This document shows positions 40,676 to 50,001 of a stretch of DNA of 64,000 bases, piece after piece (position 1 is the stretch's first letter; every line of letters starts with the position of its first letter). The notes under the pieces are model-generated. The model was not told where the DNA came from. It ran no database searches and worked only from the letters and a program-made list of their open reading frames with translations. Position numbers and translations under genes: made by a program. The stretch is from Aureobasidium sp. EXF-3400. Taxonomy: Eukaryota > Ascomycota > Dothideomycetes > Dothideales > Saccotheciaceae. Location: contig SWBL01000004.1 of assembly GCA_024195585.1 (NCBI GenBank), forward strand, positions 124,001 through 188,000, read 5' to 3'.

Positions 40676-43171
40676 ATGCACGTCTTCAGTCTGAGGAGGA
40701 GCACCTTACAACCGCGACTGTTCCAGCAAGCATGTCGCCTTGCCTCGACCACAAGCACTAGACGCATCATTGCGCGCCAGAGACGAATCGCCGCTCAACA
40801 ACCCACCCCCCTTCCGAGATCTAGATCTGCACCCCAGGACGAAGAGGAAGAAGCCATTCGCTGGTTTGAACAGGATGTCGACACAGGCGCCACTCGCCGC
40901 GTAGCCGGCAATCCTGAAGAGCTAGAGGCTGCAGAGCTGAGACAGAAGATTGCTGCCCTGGAGAAAGAGCTCGCTGAATACCAAAATGAAGAGTCGGACG
41001 AGGATATGCTGGCTGCGCTAGAGCCCGAGGATCGCGCAAAGGTAGAGAAAGCGCTGAGGGAACGCAAACAGCACGAGGCAGATGTCACAGACGGCCTTAA
41101 TGTCAGCCTGGACATGCCTCCGTTGACTGTGCCTCTTCTCAAGAAATTCAACACATCTCTCCGGGAGGCTGCTCTCAATCCTAGTTTGGTCTCTAAAAGG
41201 AAAGATTTGTGGAGATGGTATGGCCGTGCAAGATACAGCATTCCTGCTCTCTCGAGCATGATCCCTAAGAAGGCCTGGCAGTTGCTCTGGGACATCCAGT
41301 CTGTCGAATCACCTACCAACCCTGAACGTCTGAATCACATGGAACAGCTTCTACGTGACATGGCTACCGTCGATATCGAAATCATGCCCGACCAACCCCT
41401 GGTTTTCATCGAAACCCTCCTCTCCCTTGAGAAGTTCGAACAAGCTATGGGCTCATGGCAACACACTTACGATGCTACCCTAAACCCCTCCGAGAACCTC
41501 CTCGCCCTTGGTGTACGAATCTTTTCGCAGAACAACCGTCTAGAAAAGGCCCAAGCTATCATGATGCAGCTGTTCGAGCGCTACCCCAAGCATGATCCTC
41601 GCATCATTGTGCCCATCCTTACTGCCGATCTTCGTGCTGGTAAAGACGAACTGGCATTCGGTTGTTATGTCCTCATGAGCGAGAAGCTTGGCGAAGACAT
41701 GAACATGGAGGACTATGACGTTGTCTCACTCACCTTCCTCAAGCACGACAAAAAGGATTACGCTCTGGCTGTTTTCCGTGACATGATGTTGCGCGGCCCC
41801 AACAAAGAGATTTCGGAAGAGTTCCTTGGCGCTTCAGGACAGAACGAAGCCTACGAAAGAGTCTACGAACGTATGGAACGCTTGACCGAGGGACTACAAG
41901 ACCCTGCCGAAGTTAACGCCATCTCTTTGAAGGCCTTGAGTGCTGTACCCGTACCATGGCAGAACAAGTTCTTCTTCGGTAGCTGGCTCAAGAAGCTGCT
42001 CGGAATGCGTCAGCTCGAAGCTGCAACCAAAGTCGTCGAGTTGATGTATGAACGAGGCATTGAACCAGATGCCAAGCATATCAACGGACTGATTGGTGGC
42101 TTCTTCCGCTCTGGTGTTCGAGAACTTCAAGATCGAGGTGAACAAATGGCCTGGAAGATGATTCAGCGAAGATTAGAGGCAACGTACAAACGTCGCTGCG
42201 AGAAACGAGGTGAAAAGGTGGAAGAAGTTCCTTCTATTCGGGATACTGAAGATGGCGTTGAGTTACCTGCTCATCTTAAACGTCCTGTACCCATTGGAAC
42301 CATTGAAACGTACAACGTACTGGCTCTCCATTATTCTATCAAGGAGAAATGGGCACTTATTCACCATCTCGACCGCATGAGACGTCCGGCAGAATTCAAG
42401 ATGGATACCTCCTTCTTCAACCATTACCTCAATATGATATTCAACACTTATCACGACGAGAAGAAGTTGTGGCAGAAGTTCCTCACTGAGGCCAAGCACG
42501 TCTCTCCTGACATTGAGACTTACAACATTCTTTGGACTGCTCAACTCGAGCACCTCAACCCAAGAATGAACAAGGAAAACAAAGCCACCAAGGGTTATCC
42601 CACCCCTCGCCAGTTATTCGGCCTCATGACATCTTGGTTCCACGGCAAAAGCCTCTTGCACCGGTCTCAGATCATGAAAGAATTCACCCCTACAGTCCAC
42701 ACCAAGATCATTTCCAGCTTCTGCCTGAACAAGGATTTTGCTGGGTGTTTGGTCGCTCTCCATGGTACAGCTCGCATGTACAAAGAGTTCCCTGATCCGG
42801 AATTGGCTCGTATTGTCCTTATTGCTGTAGCCAATATGTCGGAGCCCCAACCTCTCACCATTCGTGCCCGCAGAGGACGTCAACAGATTCCCGCCTCAAC
42901 CGTTCGCCTGAAGAACACATCCAAAGTCATGGCGTCGCTGGCTCAGAAGCGTGCAGAAGCCGCTGCAGAGAACGGGATCGATATCACAAAGTTGAGCGTC
43001 GAGGCTCGCAAAGAGGAAGCTTTGAATCTGCTTTCTGAATTTATCAGATTGGTGTTGGTGAGGGTGCATGGAAATGCTGATGTGGCAGAGGACAGTATCC
43101 GCCAGGCTGCCATGGCAATGCAGTTGCCAGACATCGAGACCGGCGACAAGGACTGCTCAAATGTTGTGTAG
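40676..43171 (+). CDS. mitochondrial PPR-like (helical-repeat) protein
   Basis: Probably a mitochondrial RNA-binding factor for mRNA maturation or translation. Single exon, 831 aa from ATG 40676; the frame is open further upstream without ATG. The N-terminus is Arg/Ser-rich and free of acidic residues for more than 50 positions ('MHVFSLRRSTLQPRLFQQAC'), a presequence. A coiled-coil Glu-rich stretch follows ('LRQKIAALEKELAEYQNE'), then helical pairs spaced about 35 residues resembling PPR units ('ATKVVELMYERGIEPDAKHI', 'ETYNVLALHYSIKEKWALIH', 'DIETYNILWTAQLEHL'). Fungal proteins of this shape include CYA5-type factors needed for COX1 expression; which transcript this one serves cannot be told from sequence. 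Confidence 0.8.
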   Translation: MHVFSLRRSTLQPRLFQQACRLASTTSTRRIIARQRRIAAQQPTPLPRSRSAPQDEEEEAIRWFEQDVDTGATRRVAGNPEELEAAELRQKIAALEKELAEYQNEESDEDMLAALEPEDRAKVEKALRERKQHEADVTDGLNVSLDMPPLTVPLLKKFNTSLREAALNPSLVSKRKDLWRWYGRARYSIPALSSMIPKKAWQLLWDIQSVESPTNPERLNHMEQLLRDMATVDIEIMPDQPLVFIETLLSLEKFEQAMGSWQHTYDATLNPSENLLALGVRIFSQNNRLEKAQAIMMQLFERYPKHDPRIIVPILTADLRAGKDELAFGCYVLMSEKLGEDMNMEDYDVVSLTFLKHDKKDYALAVFRDMMLRGPNKEISEEFLGASGQNEAYERVYERMERLTEGLQDPAEVNAISLKALSAVPVPWQNKFFFGSWLKKLLGMRQLEAATKVVELMYERGIEPDAKHINGLIGGFFRSGVRELQDRGEQMAWKMIQRRLEATYKRRCEKRGEKVEEVPSIRDTEDGVELPAHLKRPVPIGTIETYNVLALHYSIKEKWALIHHLDRMRRPAEFKMDTSFFNHYLNMIFNTYHDEKKLWQKFLTEAKHVSPDIETYNILWTAQLEHLNPRMNKENKATKGYPTPRQLFGLMTSWFHGKSLLHRSQIMKEFTPTVHTKIISSFCLNKDFAGCLVALHGTARMYKEFPDPELARIVLIAVANMSEPQPLTIRARRGRQQIPASTVRLKNTSKVMASLAQKRAEAAAENGIDITKLSVEARKEEALNLLSEFIRLVLVRVHGNADVAEDSIRQAAMAMQLPDIETGDKDCSNVV

Positions 43172-43719
43172 GATATGAGTGGTGGATTTGCATACAGGCA
43201 TGGAGTTAAGCTCCCCACGGTTTGGCATCATATATTGTACAGATAGTATCAAATGTGTATATAAAAACACCGCTCTGCCTTTCTCCCAATCTTTACTTGA
43301 TGGTCATGCACAGCTTGTTCTGAATCATGGTCACAATCAATCATGGCAGGTAGAAGGACAGTGAATCACAACTTGTTCACAACTTGTGAAAGCTTGCATA
43401 AAGCACGAGCCAGGAATTTCCCAATCGGGGACTTTGCGACAGTGCATGTTGATGAGAGAGCACAAGAACCTTCACACTCACACAAACAAACCTCTGAACA
43501 GCTGCTGGTCCAGCATAATCATTCTCAAGACGACTCAAGAACTTATCTCCTCGAAATATCGGCATCTCCGGCGACAAGTCCTGCACAATTTACCAGCACA
43601 GAGCCAGAACCCTTGCAGCAACACCACACCTTTGCAACGATTACAACCTCGCCAAACGTCCATCCCTTTTGAAAGACCGCGAAACGCCAAAAACCAAAGC
43701 CCTCTATACACCCGCCAGA
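43172..43719. other. intergenic, upstream of the G-patch gene
   Basis: About 550 bases: 3' UTR of the PPR-like gene and the promoter and leader of the G-patch gene. Overlapping open frames here are not coding-like. Confidence 0.55.
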
Positions 43720-44613
43720 ATGAGCGACGCAGAAGACGACTACATGAACATGACCTTCTCCGACCCCACGCCCTCAATCCCCAAAACCTCCTTACAACGC
43801 CAACAAGAACGTCGTCGTCTCGCTTCCCTCAAGGCCCAACCCAAAACCAAAAAAGAGCTCGAGAAAGAAGCAGAACTGGCTCGAGAACAAGCGCTTGCAA
43901 CCTCCACTCTCTCATCAAACCCAACCTCCAAAGGCGCACAAATGATGGCAAAAATGGGCTTCAAAGGTGGCGCACTAGGAAAATCCGAAAACGCACGCAC
44001 AGAACCAATAGAAATCAGCATCAAACAAGGAAAAGGAGGAATAGGCATGGACAACGAAAAAAAGCGTAAAATCCGCGAGCACATGGAGGAATTGCAAGGC
44101 AAAGAGAAGAAACAGAAAGCAGAGGAGGGAGAGTATCGCGAACGTGTGGCTAGAGAAAGAGAGGAAAAGAGAAAGGAAGGTATGTGGTGGGGTGCTATGA
44201 AAGTATGTGAGAAGTTTGATACAGAGGAAGAGGTGGAGAAGAAAGGAAAGTCGACAACACAGCAGGATCTGAAGAAGGTTAATGTGTTGTGGCGGAATCT
44301 GGCGTTGCAGAGACAACAGAGGGACAAGGATAAGGTGCTCATGAAGGGAGCGTTGGATTCTTTGTCTTCGCGGTGGAATGACGATGAAGCTGATGCAGAC
44401 GATAAAGTGGCAATGGGAGTTGAAGTTGAGGATCTTGAAGACGAGGAAGACACAGAGTTGGAAGAGTTCAATGCCTTGGATGTCGGCGAGAGACTTGAAA
44501 AGGCGGTGGAATACTTGAGGAGCACCTATCACTATTGCTTCTGGTGCAAGTACAGGTATGCTGATGAGAGCATGGAAGGATGCCCCGGTTTGACCGAGGA
44601 TGAACACGACTGA
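43720..44613 (+). CDS. G-patch domain protein, GPATCH11 type (DUF4187)
   Basis: Predicted nuclear RNA-related protein; the G-patch binds and activates DEAH helicases in related proteins. Single exon, 297 aa. The N-terminus is acidic, followed by a basic coiled coil ('KTSLQRQQERRRLASLKAQP'). The G-patch lies at about 71-105: 'GAQMMAKMGFKGGALGKSEN' and 'EPIEISIKQGKGGIGMDNEK'. A long Lys/Glu helix leads to the C-terminal DUF4187 module: 'YLRSTYHYCFWCKYRYADES' with paired Cys, then 'CPGLTEDEHD' at the very end. This domain pair is diagnostic of the GPATCH11/CENP-Y family. An upstream in-frame TTG extension has no support. The gene is convergent with the WD40 gene, 212 bp away. Confidence 0.92.
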   Translation: MSDAEDDYMNMTFSDPTPSIPKTSLQRQQERRRLASLKAQPKTKKELEKEAELAREQALATSTLSSNPTSKGAQMMAKMGFKGGALGKSENARTEPIEISIKQGKGGIGMDNEKKRKIREHMEELQGKEKKQKAEEGEYRERVAREREEKRKEGMWWGAMKVCEKFDTEEEVEKKGKSTTQQDLKKVNVLWRNLALQRQQRDKDKVLMKGALDSLSSRWNDDEADADDKVAMGVEVEDLEDEEDTELEEFNALDVGERLEKAVEYLRSTYHYCFWCKYRYADESMEGCPGLTEDEHD

Positions 44614-44825
44614 AAATGACAAGAGAGAAGGAAACGAAGAAGACTTGATTTCATGAAAAGGTTATGCTTGCACCCTTGATAGAAATTGAAGACTTCAGGA
44701 CATGGAGAATTATCCATATCTAATATCATATAGGGGTATATCTATGCTTCTCAATAATCCATCAACGCCATGCTCTGCTGACCCAAAGAGAAAAGCAATA
44801 TTGTCAAACTTCCAGGCTCATCTCG

Positions 44826-46541
44826 TCATCCCTCATCATCCCACGTGTCCAGAGCACCTCCCCAAGACCATTCATATAGCCGTGACCCTTGACATGAAAT
44901 GAGTGTTGGTGTACCGTTGGGCGTTTCGATAAACCGTAGCCTCTGGATCCTTCCCTTCTCATTGAGCGGATTGGCTCCACCAAGACTTCCCACCAACTTG
45001 CCGCTACAGAGCGAGTGCAATTGAATCACATTGTCATCGTCAGCTGTTGCCAGCAACTGTGCGTCTGCCATAATATCCATCGCCACACTAGGTCGCTCTG
45101 TCTTTGTGGGTGCCAGACGTAGCAGAGCTGCTGAAGGATTATGTGGACCTTTCGGCTTGGATGCCATACGCGTATCGTAGATGGAGGTCCCCTTGAATCC
45201 AGATACCAGTACTCGTGACCCATCGCCTAGACTGCGGACACCAGTCACGCCACTGGTGTGCTTGAAGCGTAATGAAGTGCCTCGTGCTCTTGCATCCCAC
45301 AGGTATACTGGGCTTGATCTTGTGCCTCCGACAGCCACATTCGGGGTCAGCCAGTCGATTGAGCGAACATCTTCTTTGAGCGGATGGTGTTGGAGAGGGT
45401 CGCCACTTGAGCTGAGCATATACACACCTTCCGAGCTGCCGATGGCGATCACGTCTCGAGCCGATCCTGCAGGAGACGGACTTGCAGTCCAGAGTGCTGT
45501 TTCTGCCCCTCCAAGCATTGAATAGCTTGGTGCTGGCGAATCGAGAATAGGTGGTGCTCCTTCCATATCAATACTTCCCGCCATTCCCGCCACGAACACA
45601 TTTCCTGGATGCGCTCTGTCGTACGAAGTCGCAACCAAAGTCCTTGATTGCGAGATGGCAACCGAAGATATATCCGATCGAAACGCCGCTATGTCATAAG
45701 TACTCTGCGTTCCTCCTATGAACTGCACTCTGCCGAAATTTCTCGAGCCTAGTGCCATTAGAATAGCATCCAGCTCGTCGTCGATGCAGAAATCGTGAAT
45801 GTTATCGCGTTTGCCACAACTCTCGCAGCTTTTCAGACTCAGGCTCTCGTAACCTTGGAATTGAGTGGCGAGGGCAGCGATACGTGCTTCGTAATTTGCA
45901 AAGTGGGAACGTCCTTGTTCGCGCCATAGACCTATGCCGGCTGCTGATGCCGAGTCCAGGATTTTTGAACGACGCACGGTTTGCATCTCACGCTTCTGTC
46001 GGTGAGCTGCGGATCTTTTGCGTTTCTGCAGAATATGTTAGAGTCTGGCAAGCGATGCTGACATATTTCTTCATCGAAATGCATAATGCTATGAGGCAAG
46101 TGTTAAGGGCAGACATCAAGGTGATTTGTAGAGAAGTGATCCTGTACGCTCCTATCGAGAAAGCGACTGTTTTTCTTCGGTCCAGATCCAGTAGCCTCGA
46201 CTTGTAGATGCGTGGATATCCAAAGCCGTTGAGGCTCTTCCTCGATATCAAGGGTAGTTCCATGGCGCCCAGAAGATGTGCCCGACTTTTGCTCGGGCAT
46301 GTTCAAGATCTTTCAGACAGAAAAAACAAGACAGACTTACCCTAGACTGCTCTTTCTCCTTGCGAACATTTTCTTGGGAGTATTTGGCACCTTGCGGCGC
46401 AACATGGTTTGCCTGCACCCGAAAGTATTTGCCCTTCTCAGCATCTGTACATGGAGCCGTTAGAATCGCACTGTTCTTGTCACAGGTATGGCTTGATCGA
46501 TACTTACCGTAGTAGAAACCAGGGATCTCTCTTTGCGTCAT
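44826..46541 (-). CDS. WD40-repeat protein, DCAF4/WDR21-like
   Basis: Probable substrate-receptor subunit of a CUL4-DDB1 ubiquitin ligase (family knowledge). Exons (minus strand) 46541-46508, 46444-46341, 46025-44826 give 445 aa. The N-terminus is the family hallmark: 'MTQREIPGFYYDAEKGKYFR' then 'VQANHVAPQGAKYS', followed by a basic coiled coil ('VRKEKEQSRKRKRSAAHRQK'). The rest is a beta-propeller with WD-like strands ('DVRSIDWLTPNVAVGGTRSS', 'VYLWDARARGTSLRFKHTSG', 'ATADDDNVIQLHSLCSGKLV'). A CESC pair lies near residue 115. The second intron (46340-46026) is 315 nt, unusually long here, and contains an internal stretch that could serve as a cassette exon. CUL4 ligases depend on neddylation by Ubc12, also encoded in the window. 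Confidence 0.88.
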
Positions 46542-47135
46542 ATCTAAGAGATAGCAAGTGGTGTGAGATGTGGTTAGAATAAAGGAAGTGAAGGCTCAGG
46601 CAAGCCCCAAGCATCAGATTGTGGATCTCGGCAGGCGTCATTTGTACGTGCCACAGCGTGCAGCGGCTCGGCCCGTTACGCCGAAGGTTTGCGAGATCTT
46701 GTTGATCAAAGCTCATGGTCTGGATGCACTCGCCGTCGGAAGAAGGTATGAACGTAGTTAAATGTTAAGTAGCATAATCTATACAACCCGGGGTCTCAAT
46801 GAACTAGAACGAGTCAAATCCAAATCGAAGAGTGCATCAGATAATGTAGATTCAAATCAGAGTGCATAGCATAATCTTGTCTACGTAGTGGTAGCAAGGG
46901 GTATCAGAGTACATCAACAGCAAAAAGACCATATAACAAAAGAAAAGAGGGGGAGTGGGGTGTATCTCCAAACCTCTGCTGCGCCAAAGTGGTGACCTCG
47001 CTGGCAAAAAGCGACCATGTTAAGATATGTCCAGGCTCATTAAGAACGCCTCACTCACCAAACTCCATGCTATGCTTCCCTCGCCCATCTCATCTTCGTT
47101 GCTGTTATTGTGATGTGATCAAGCAGTGTCTGCGT
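46542..47135. other. intergenic
   Basis: About 590 bases: promoter of the DCAF4-like gene (-) and the 3' UTR of the next gene upstream (-). Nothing else is visible. Confidence 0.55.
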
Positions 47136-49097
47136 CTAAAGTCCAAGCTTCATCTCATATCTCAATCCTTTGCTAGCACACCATTCTCTCAGCAGTGCAT
47201 ATCCAATCCGAACTGCAATGAGAGGCTCAGTGTCCATGCCGAGTGGTAGAGTAATGTCACCAGCATAACGACCAATCTTGACGTCGTCCTCTGCTCCTCT
47301 CGCATGGTCACTGTTGTTCATAGCCCTCTTCCACAACTTTGGAAATGTAGACATAAGGGCTGATAGAGGTAGTTTCGAGTTTCCTTCTTTTGAAGCTTTC
47401 AAAGCTGCTGACGCAGCATTGTGCAATGTACGCGCTTCTTCAGGCGTCATGTCTTGTGGTCGTTCGCGTAAAGTCGTCAGTCGCAACATGATAATCGCAT
47501 TGCAGACACCACCTAGATGACATGCTACGCCATCAAGAGGCGCAAAGTACTGACAACGTGTGCGGACAAAGTTGAGGAATGCTGGTATGGTTCCCCAAGT
47601 GCGACTTCCTTCCGAATGTGCAGGTGGGTTGCGAGCAGCAAGTCCACGGTCCGTGCAGTAGAAGGAAAGCATGAACAACAAGAAGGATTCCAGGGCCATG
47701 GCAGCCGCCGTTTCGCGAAGTCTCGGTTCATCCTGGCTGCTTTTGGACTTTGGATCGTCCAATGCCGAGGCGGCATGCTTCAATTCACGACCAAGCTTGC
47801 CTACTCGAGATGCTTCGGTATCCCAAGCGTTTGACTCGGCCGTCTTCGCGTTGCTTGACAAGGGAGACGGTCTAGTGACACCGTTGACTTGGCGCGAAGA
47901 CTGTGGTGTGCCATTGATCACGCTATCGGACGACTCGACGCGTCTCATCGCGGCAGATGTGCGCAGATCCTTAGTAGTACTGCGTGCAGCGGGTGTGGCC
48001 TTCTGCGCCGCAGGTGTCGCAGGTAAAGGTGTACTGGGTTCTTGTTGTGTGCTAGATGGCTCGAGCTTGATAGCCTTCTTGCGTTTTGACTCTGGAAGCG
48101 AATTGTCTTCTTCTGCTGGGCGCGGCCTTTTGGATGGTTGTGGTGTGGGTTCAGCTGGGGCTGGGGGTTTCTCAGGAGGTAGCACACGGATAACTTGTGG
48201 CTGCGGTTTCATTTGCAGATATCGACACAAATTCTTGCGCATACTCTTGGGTATCCTGAGTTTGACAATGAGTGACGGAGGTGCAGAAAGTTCATCTTCC
48301 TCTTCTTGCGGTGAGTCGCGTGTTTTGAGTTCAGGAATGTTTGGGGGGTGCTTGCGCGACTTATCGGCGACAGGCGGCAGTGGAGAGGGTAGACGTTTAG
48401 AGGCATGCTTGTGTCGCGAGGACTGATACGGGTTTGCATCCAAGGAAGCAATAATGCTTGGGGGTAGAGTAGGTGATATTAGGCGTGGTGGTAAGAGAGA
48501 TTGTTTTGGCGGCTTCTGTTTTGGTGAAGGTCGCGATTGTTGTGATTGTTGTGAGCGGTCGCGGTGGTGGATCTGTAGCGGAGACAGCATGCGCGGTAGA
48601 TTGGCAGAGTCGCGCGACTTGGGCGGTTGTGAAGATGTCGACTCGGAAGGGGTCTTGGTGTGGTGAGGTTTGTTGGGTTTGTCGTCGTCCTTGGAATCGG
48701 GCAGTGTCTTTTTGTTGGCATAGGCCGCCAGGCTGATCTTCTTCTTGGGAAGCATACTGGGAGTGCTTTGGGTACTGCTCTCTTTTTCGCGTGGTTGAGA
48801 AGAGACCGAGGCATTGTCCTTTTGATAGTGAGAGTTGCGATGTAATTGAAAGACATCTGACAGAGGCTCGTGATAGTAGAAGGTCTGGTATTGTTGATTC
48901 GGGTCGTCGTCGGAGTGGAAGGGAGTATTGGTTCGCCACATCTGAGACGAGTGATGGGAATGGTGGTGGTATTTGGGCTCGTCCTGAGGGATGCTCAGCA
49001 CGTAGGGTTCGTCGGGCGTGAAAGCGCGCATGCGGTCGACACAAGCATCGATGCGCCGGAGGACGTCTCGCTCCCTTTCTGGGAGAAATGCAGCCAT
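47136..49097 (-). CDS. large low-complexity nuclear-type protein of unknown function
   Basis: Single exon, 653 aa, not recognised with confidence. A short conserved-looking N-terminus ('MAAFLPERERDVLRRIDACV' then 'DRMRAFTPDEPYVLSIPQDE') precedes about 400 residues rich in Ser, Pro, Lys, Arg and His, with basic patches ('RKHPPNIPELKTRD', 'PESKRKKAIKLEPS'). A short block 'ELSAPPSLIVKLRIPKSMRK' looks conserved. The last 200 residues form a helical domain ('RETAAAMALESFLLFMLSFY', 'LNFVRTRCQYFAPLDGVACH', 'LIAVRIGYALLREWCASKGL'). The layout of a disordered basic body with a C-terminal helical domain resembles AF4-family scaffolds of the super elongation complex or their fungal Ell-partner equivalents, but this is speculation. 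It is divergent from los1. Confidence 0.75.
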   Translation of the reverse strand: MAAFLPERERDVLRRIDACVDRMRAFTPDEPYVLSIPQDEPKYHHHSHHSSQMWRTNTPFHSDDDPNQQYQTFYYHEPLSDVFQLHRNSHYQKDNASVSSQPREKESSTQSTPSMLPKKKISLAAYANKKTLPDSKDDDKPNKPHHTKTPSESTSSQPPKSRDSANLPRMLSPLQIHHRDRSQQSQQSRPSPKQKPPKQSLLPPRLISPTLPPSIIASLDANPYQSSRHKHASKRLPSPLPPVADKSRKHPPNIPELKTRDSPQEEEDELSAPPSLIVKLRIPKSMRKNLCRYLQMKPQPQVIRVLPPEKPPAPAEPTPQPSKRPRPAEEDNSLPESKRKKAIKLEPSSTQQEPSTPLPATPAAQKATPAARSTTKDLRTSAAMRRVESSDSVINGTPQSSRQVNGVTRPSPLSSNAKTAESNAWDTEASRVGKLGRELKHAASALDDPKSKSSQDEPRLRETAAAMALESFLLFMLSFYCTDRGLAARNPPAHSEGSRTWGTIPAFLNFVRTRCQYFAPLDGVACHLGGVCNAIIMLRLTTLRERPQDMTPEEARTLHNAASAALKASKEGNSKLPLSALMSTFPKLWKRAMNNSDHARGAEDDVKIGRYAGDITLPLGMDTEPLIAVRIGYALLREWCASKGLRYEMKLGL

Positions 49098-50001
49098 GGT
49101 GCCAATCTAGCTGTTCTGTGCTACTGTCAGAACATCGCTCGGAGCAGGTACAAGGAGCAGTCGAGTGTCGTGCTCAATGCATTGAGAGAGTGAAAGCCGA
49201 ATGCCCGTATCGGTAGGCGCGACAATCGGCAGCGCTACCAAGCGGGACGCCCGCCTCCCGTAACGTTGGCGGCTCCACAAGCAGCCCTCTCTCTCGGTCG
49301 GTCTTTCAGCCTCGCCCATTTCATTTCCTTTGCGTGCCTCGATGCGCTTCTTTCTTTGTCTTGTCCTGCAGCTAACCGCCAGCTCAAGTTACACACGTCT
49401 CTCCCCGCTTCTTCTGTGCATGCGACCCGTCCTTCTATACAGCATTCTGTGCTTCACATGTCACTGACAAGGCGCTGCAACCCGAACTTAGTCTAGCCAA
49501 GAGCAACCATTTTGAGCATTTCTGCTTGTCTGCTGCATGTTGCACTCTTTGTGCCGAGTTCCCTTTTCGGATGTGAAAATGCAAAGTCAGATGCTGTCTT
49601 AAAGCTTCATCTCGTTCTGACCTAATCTATGCGTGGTACCTTCTTTTCTTGTAGAAAAGCAGATACATCATCTCTTGAGTGTTTAGGCAGGAGTCAGAAG
49701 TGAAGCTACCTTATCATACAGTGCTTTAGCAGAAGTGACAGGCGAAAGTGCGGGCAGAAACTGAGGGGCATGCATGGCAGCATCAGGCAGGTGCGGAGAG
49801 TTGAGCGCTCACCGCCTTTGGACTTTGTGCCCAGGCCGCAACATCAGAACAGCGAAACACCGACACAATTGACAAGACGAATCAACAAACCTCCACCACC
49901 ACCACTCATCTCGACTCCTCCATCTACACCACAATCCGTGTGTTTCAGTACACCACAGCTGTCTGTCCCCGTAAAATCATCTTTCTCAACTGGTGGCGAG
50001 C
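49098..50001. promoter_or_regulatory. divergent promoter region upstream of los1
   Basis: About 900 bases between divergent starts. Open frames such as 49266-49496 (+) are short and not coding-like. A CT/GA-rich stretch occurs near 49290-49420. Confidence 0.5.

Noticed and set aside
47671..48426. 251-codon plus-strand frame opposite the unknown 653 aa protein
   Set aside because: Gly/Ser/Cys-rich shadow of Pro/Ser/Arg codons; no start context, no domain.
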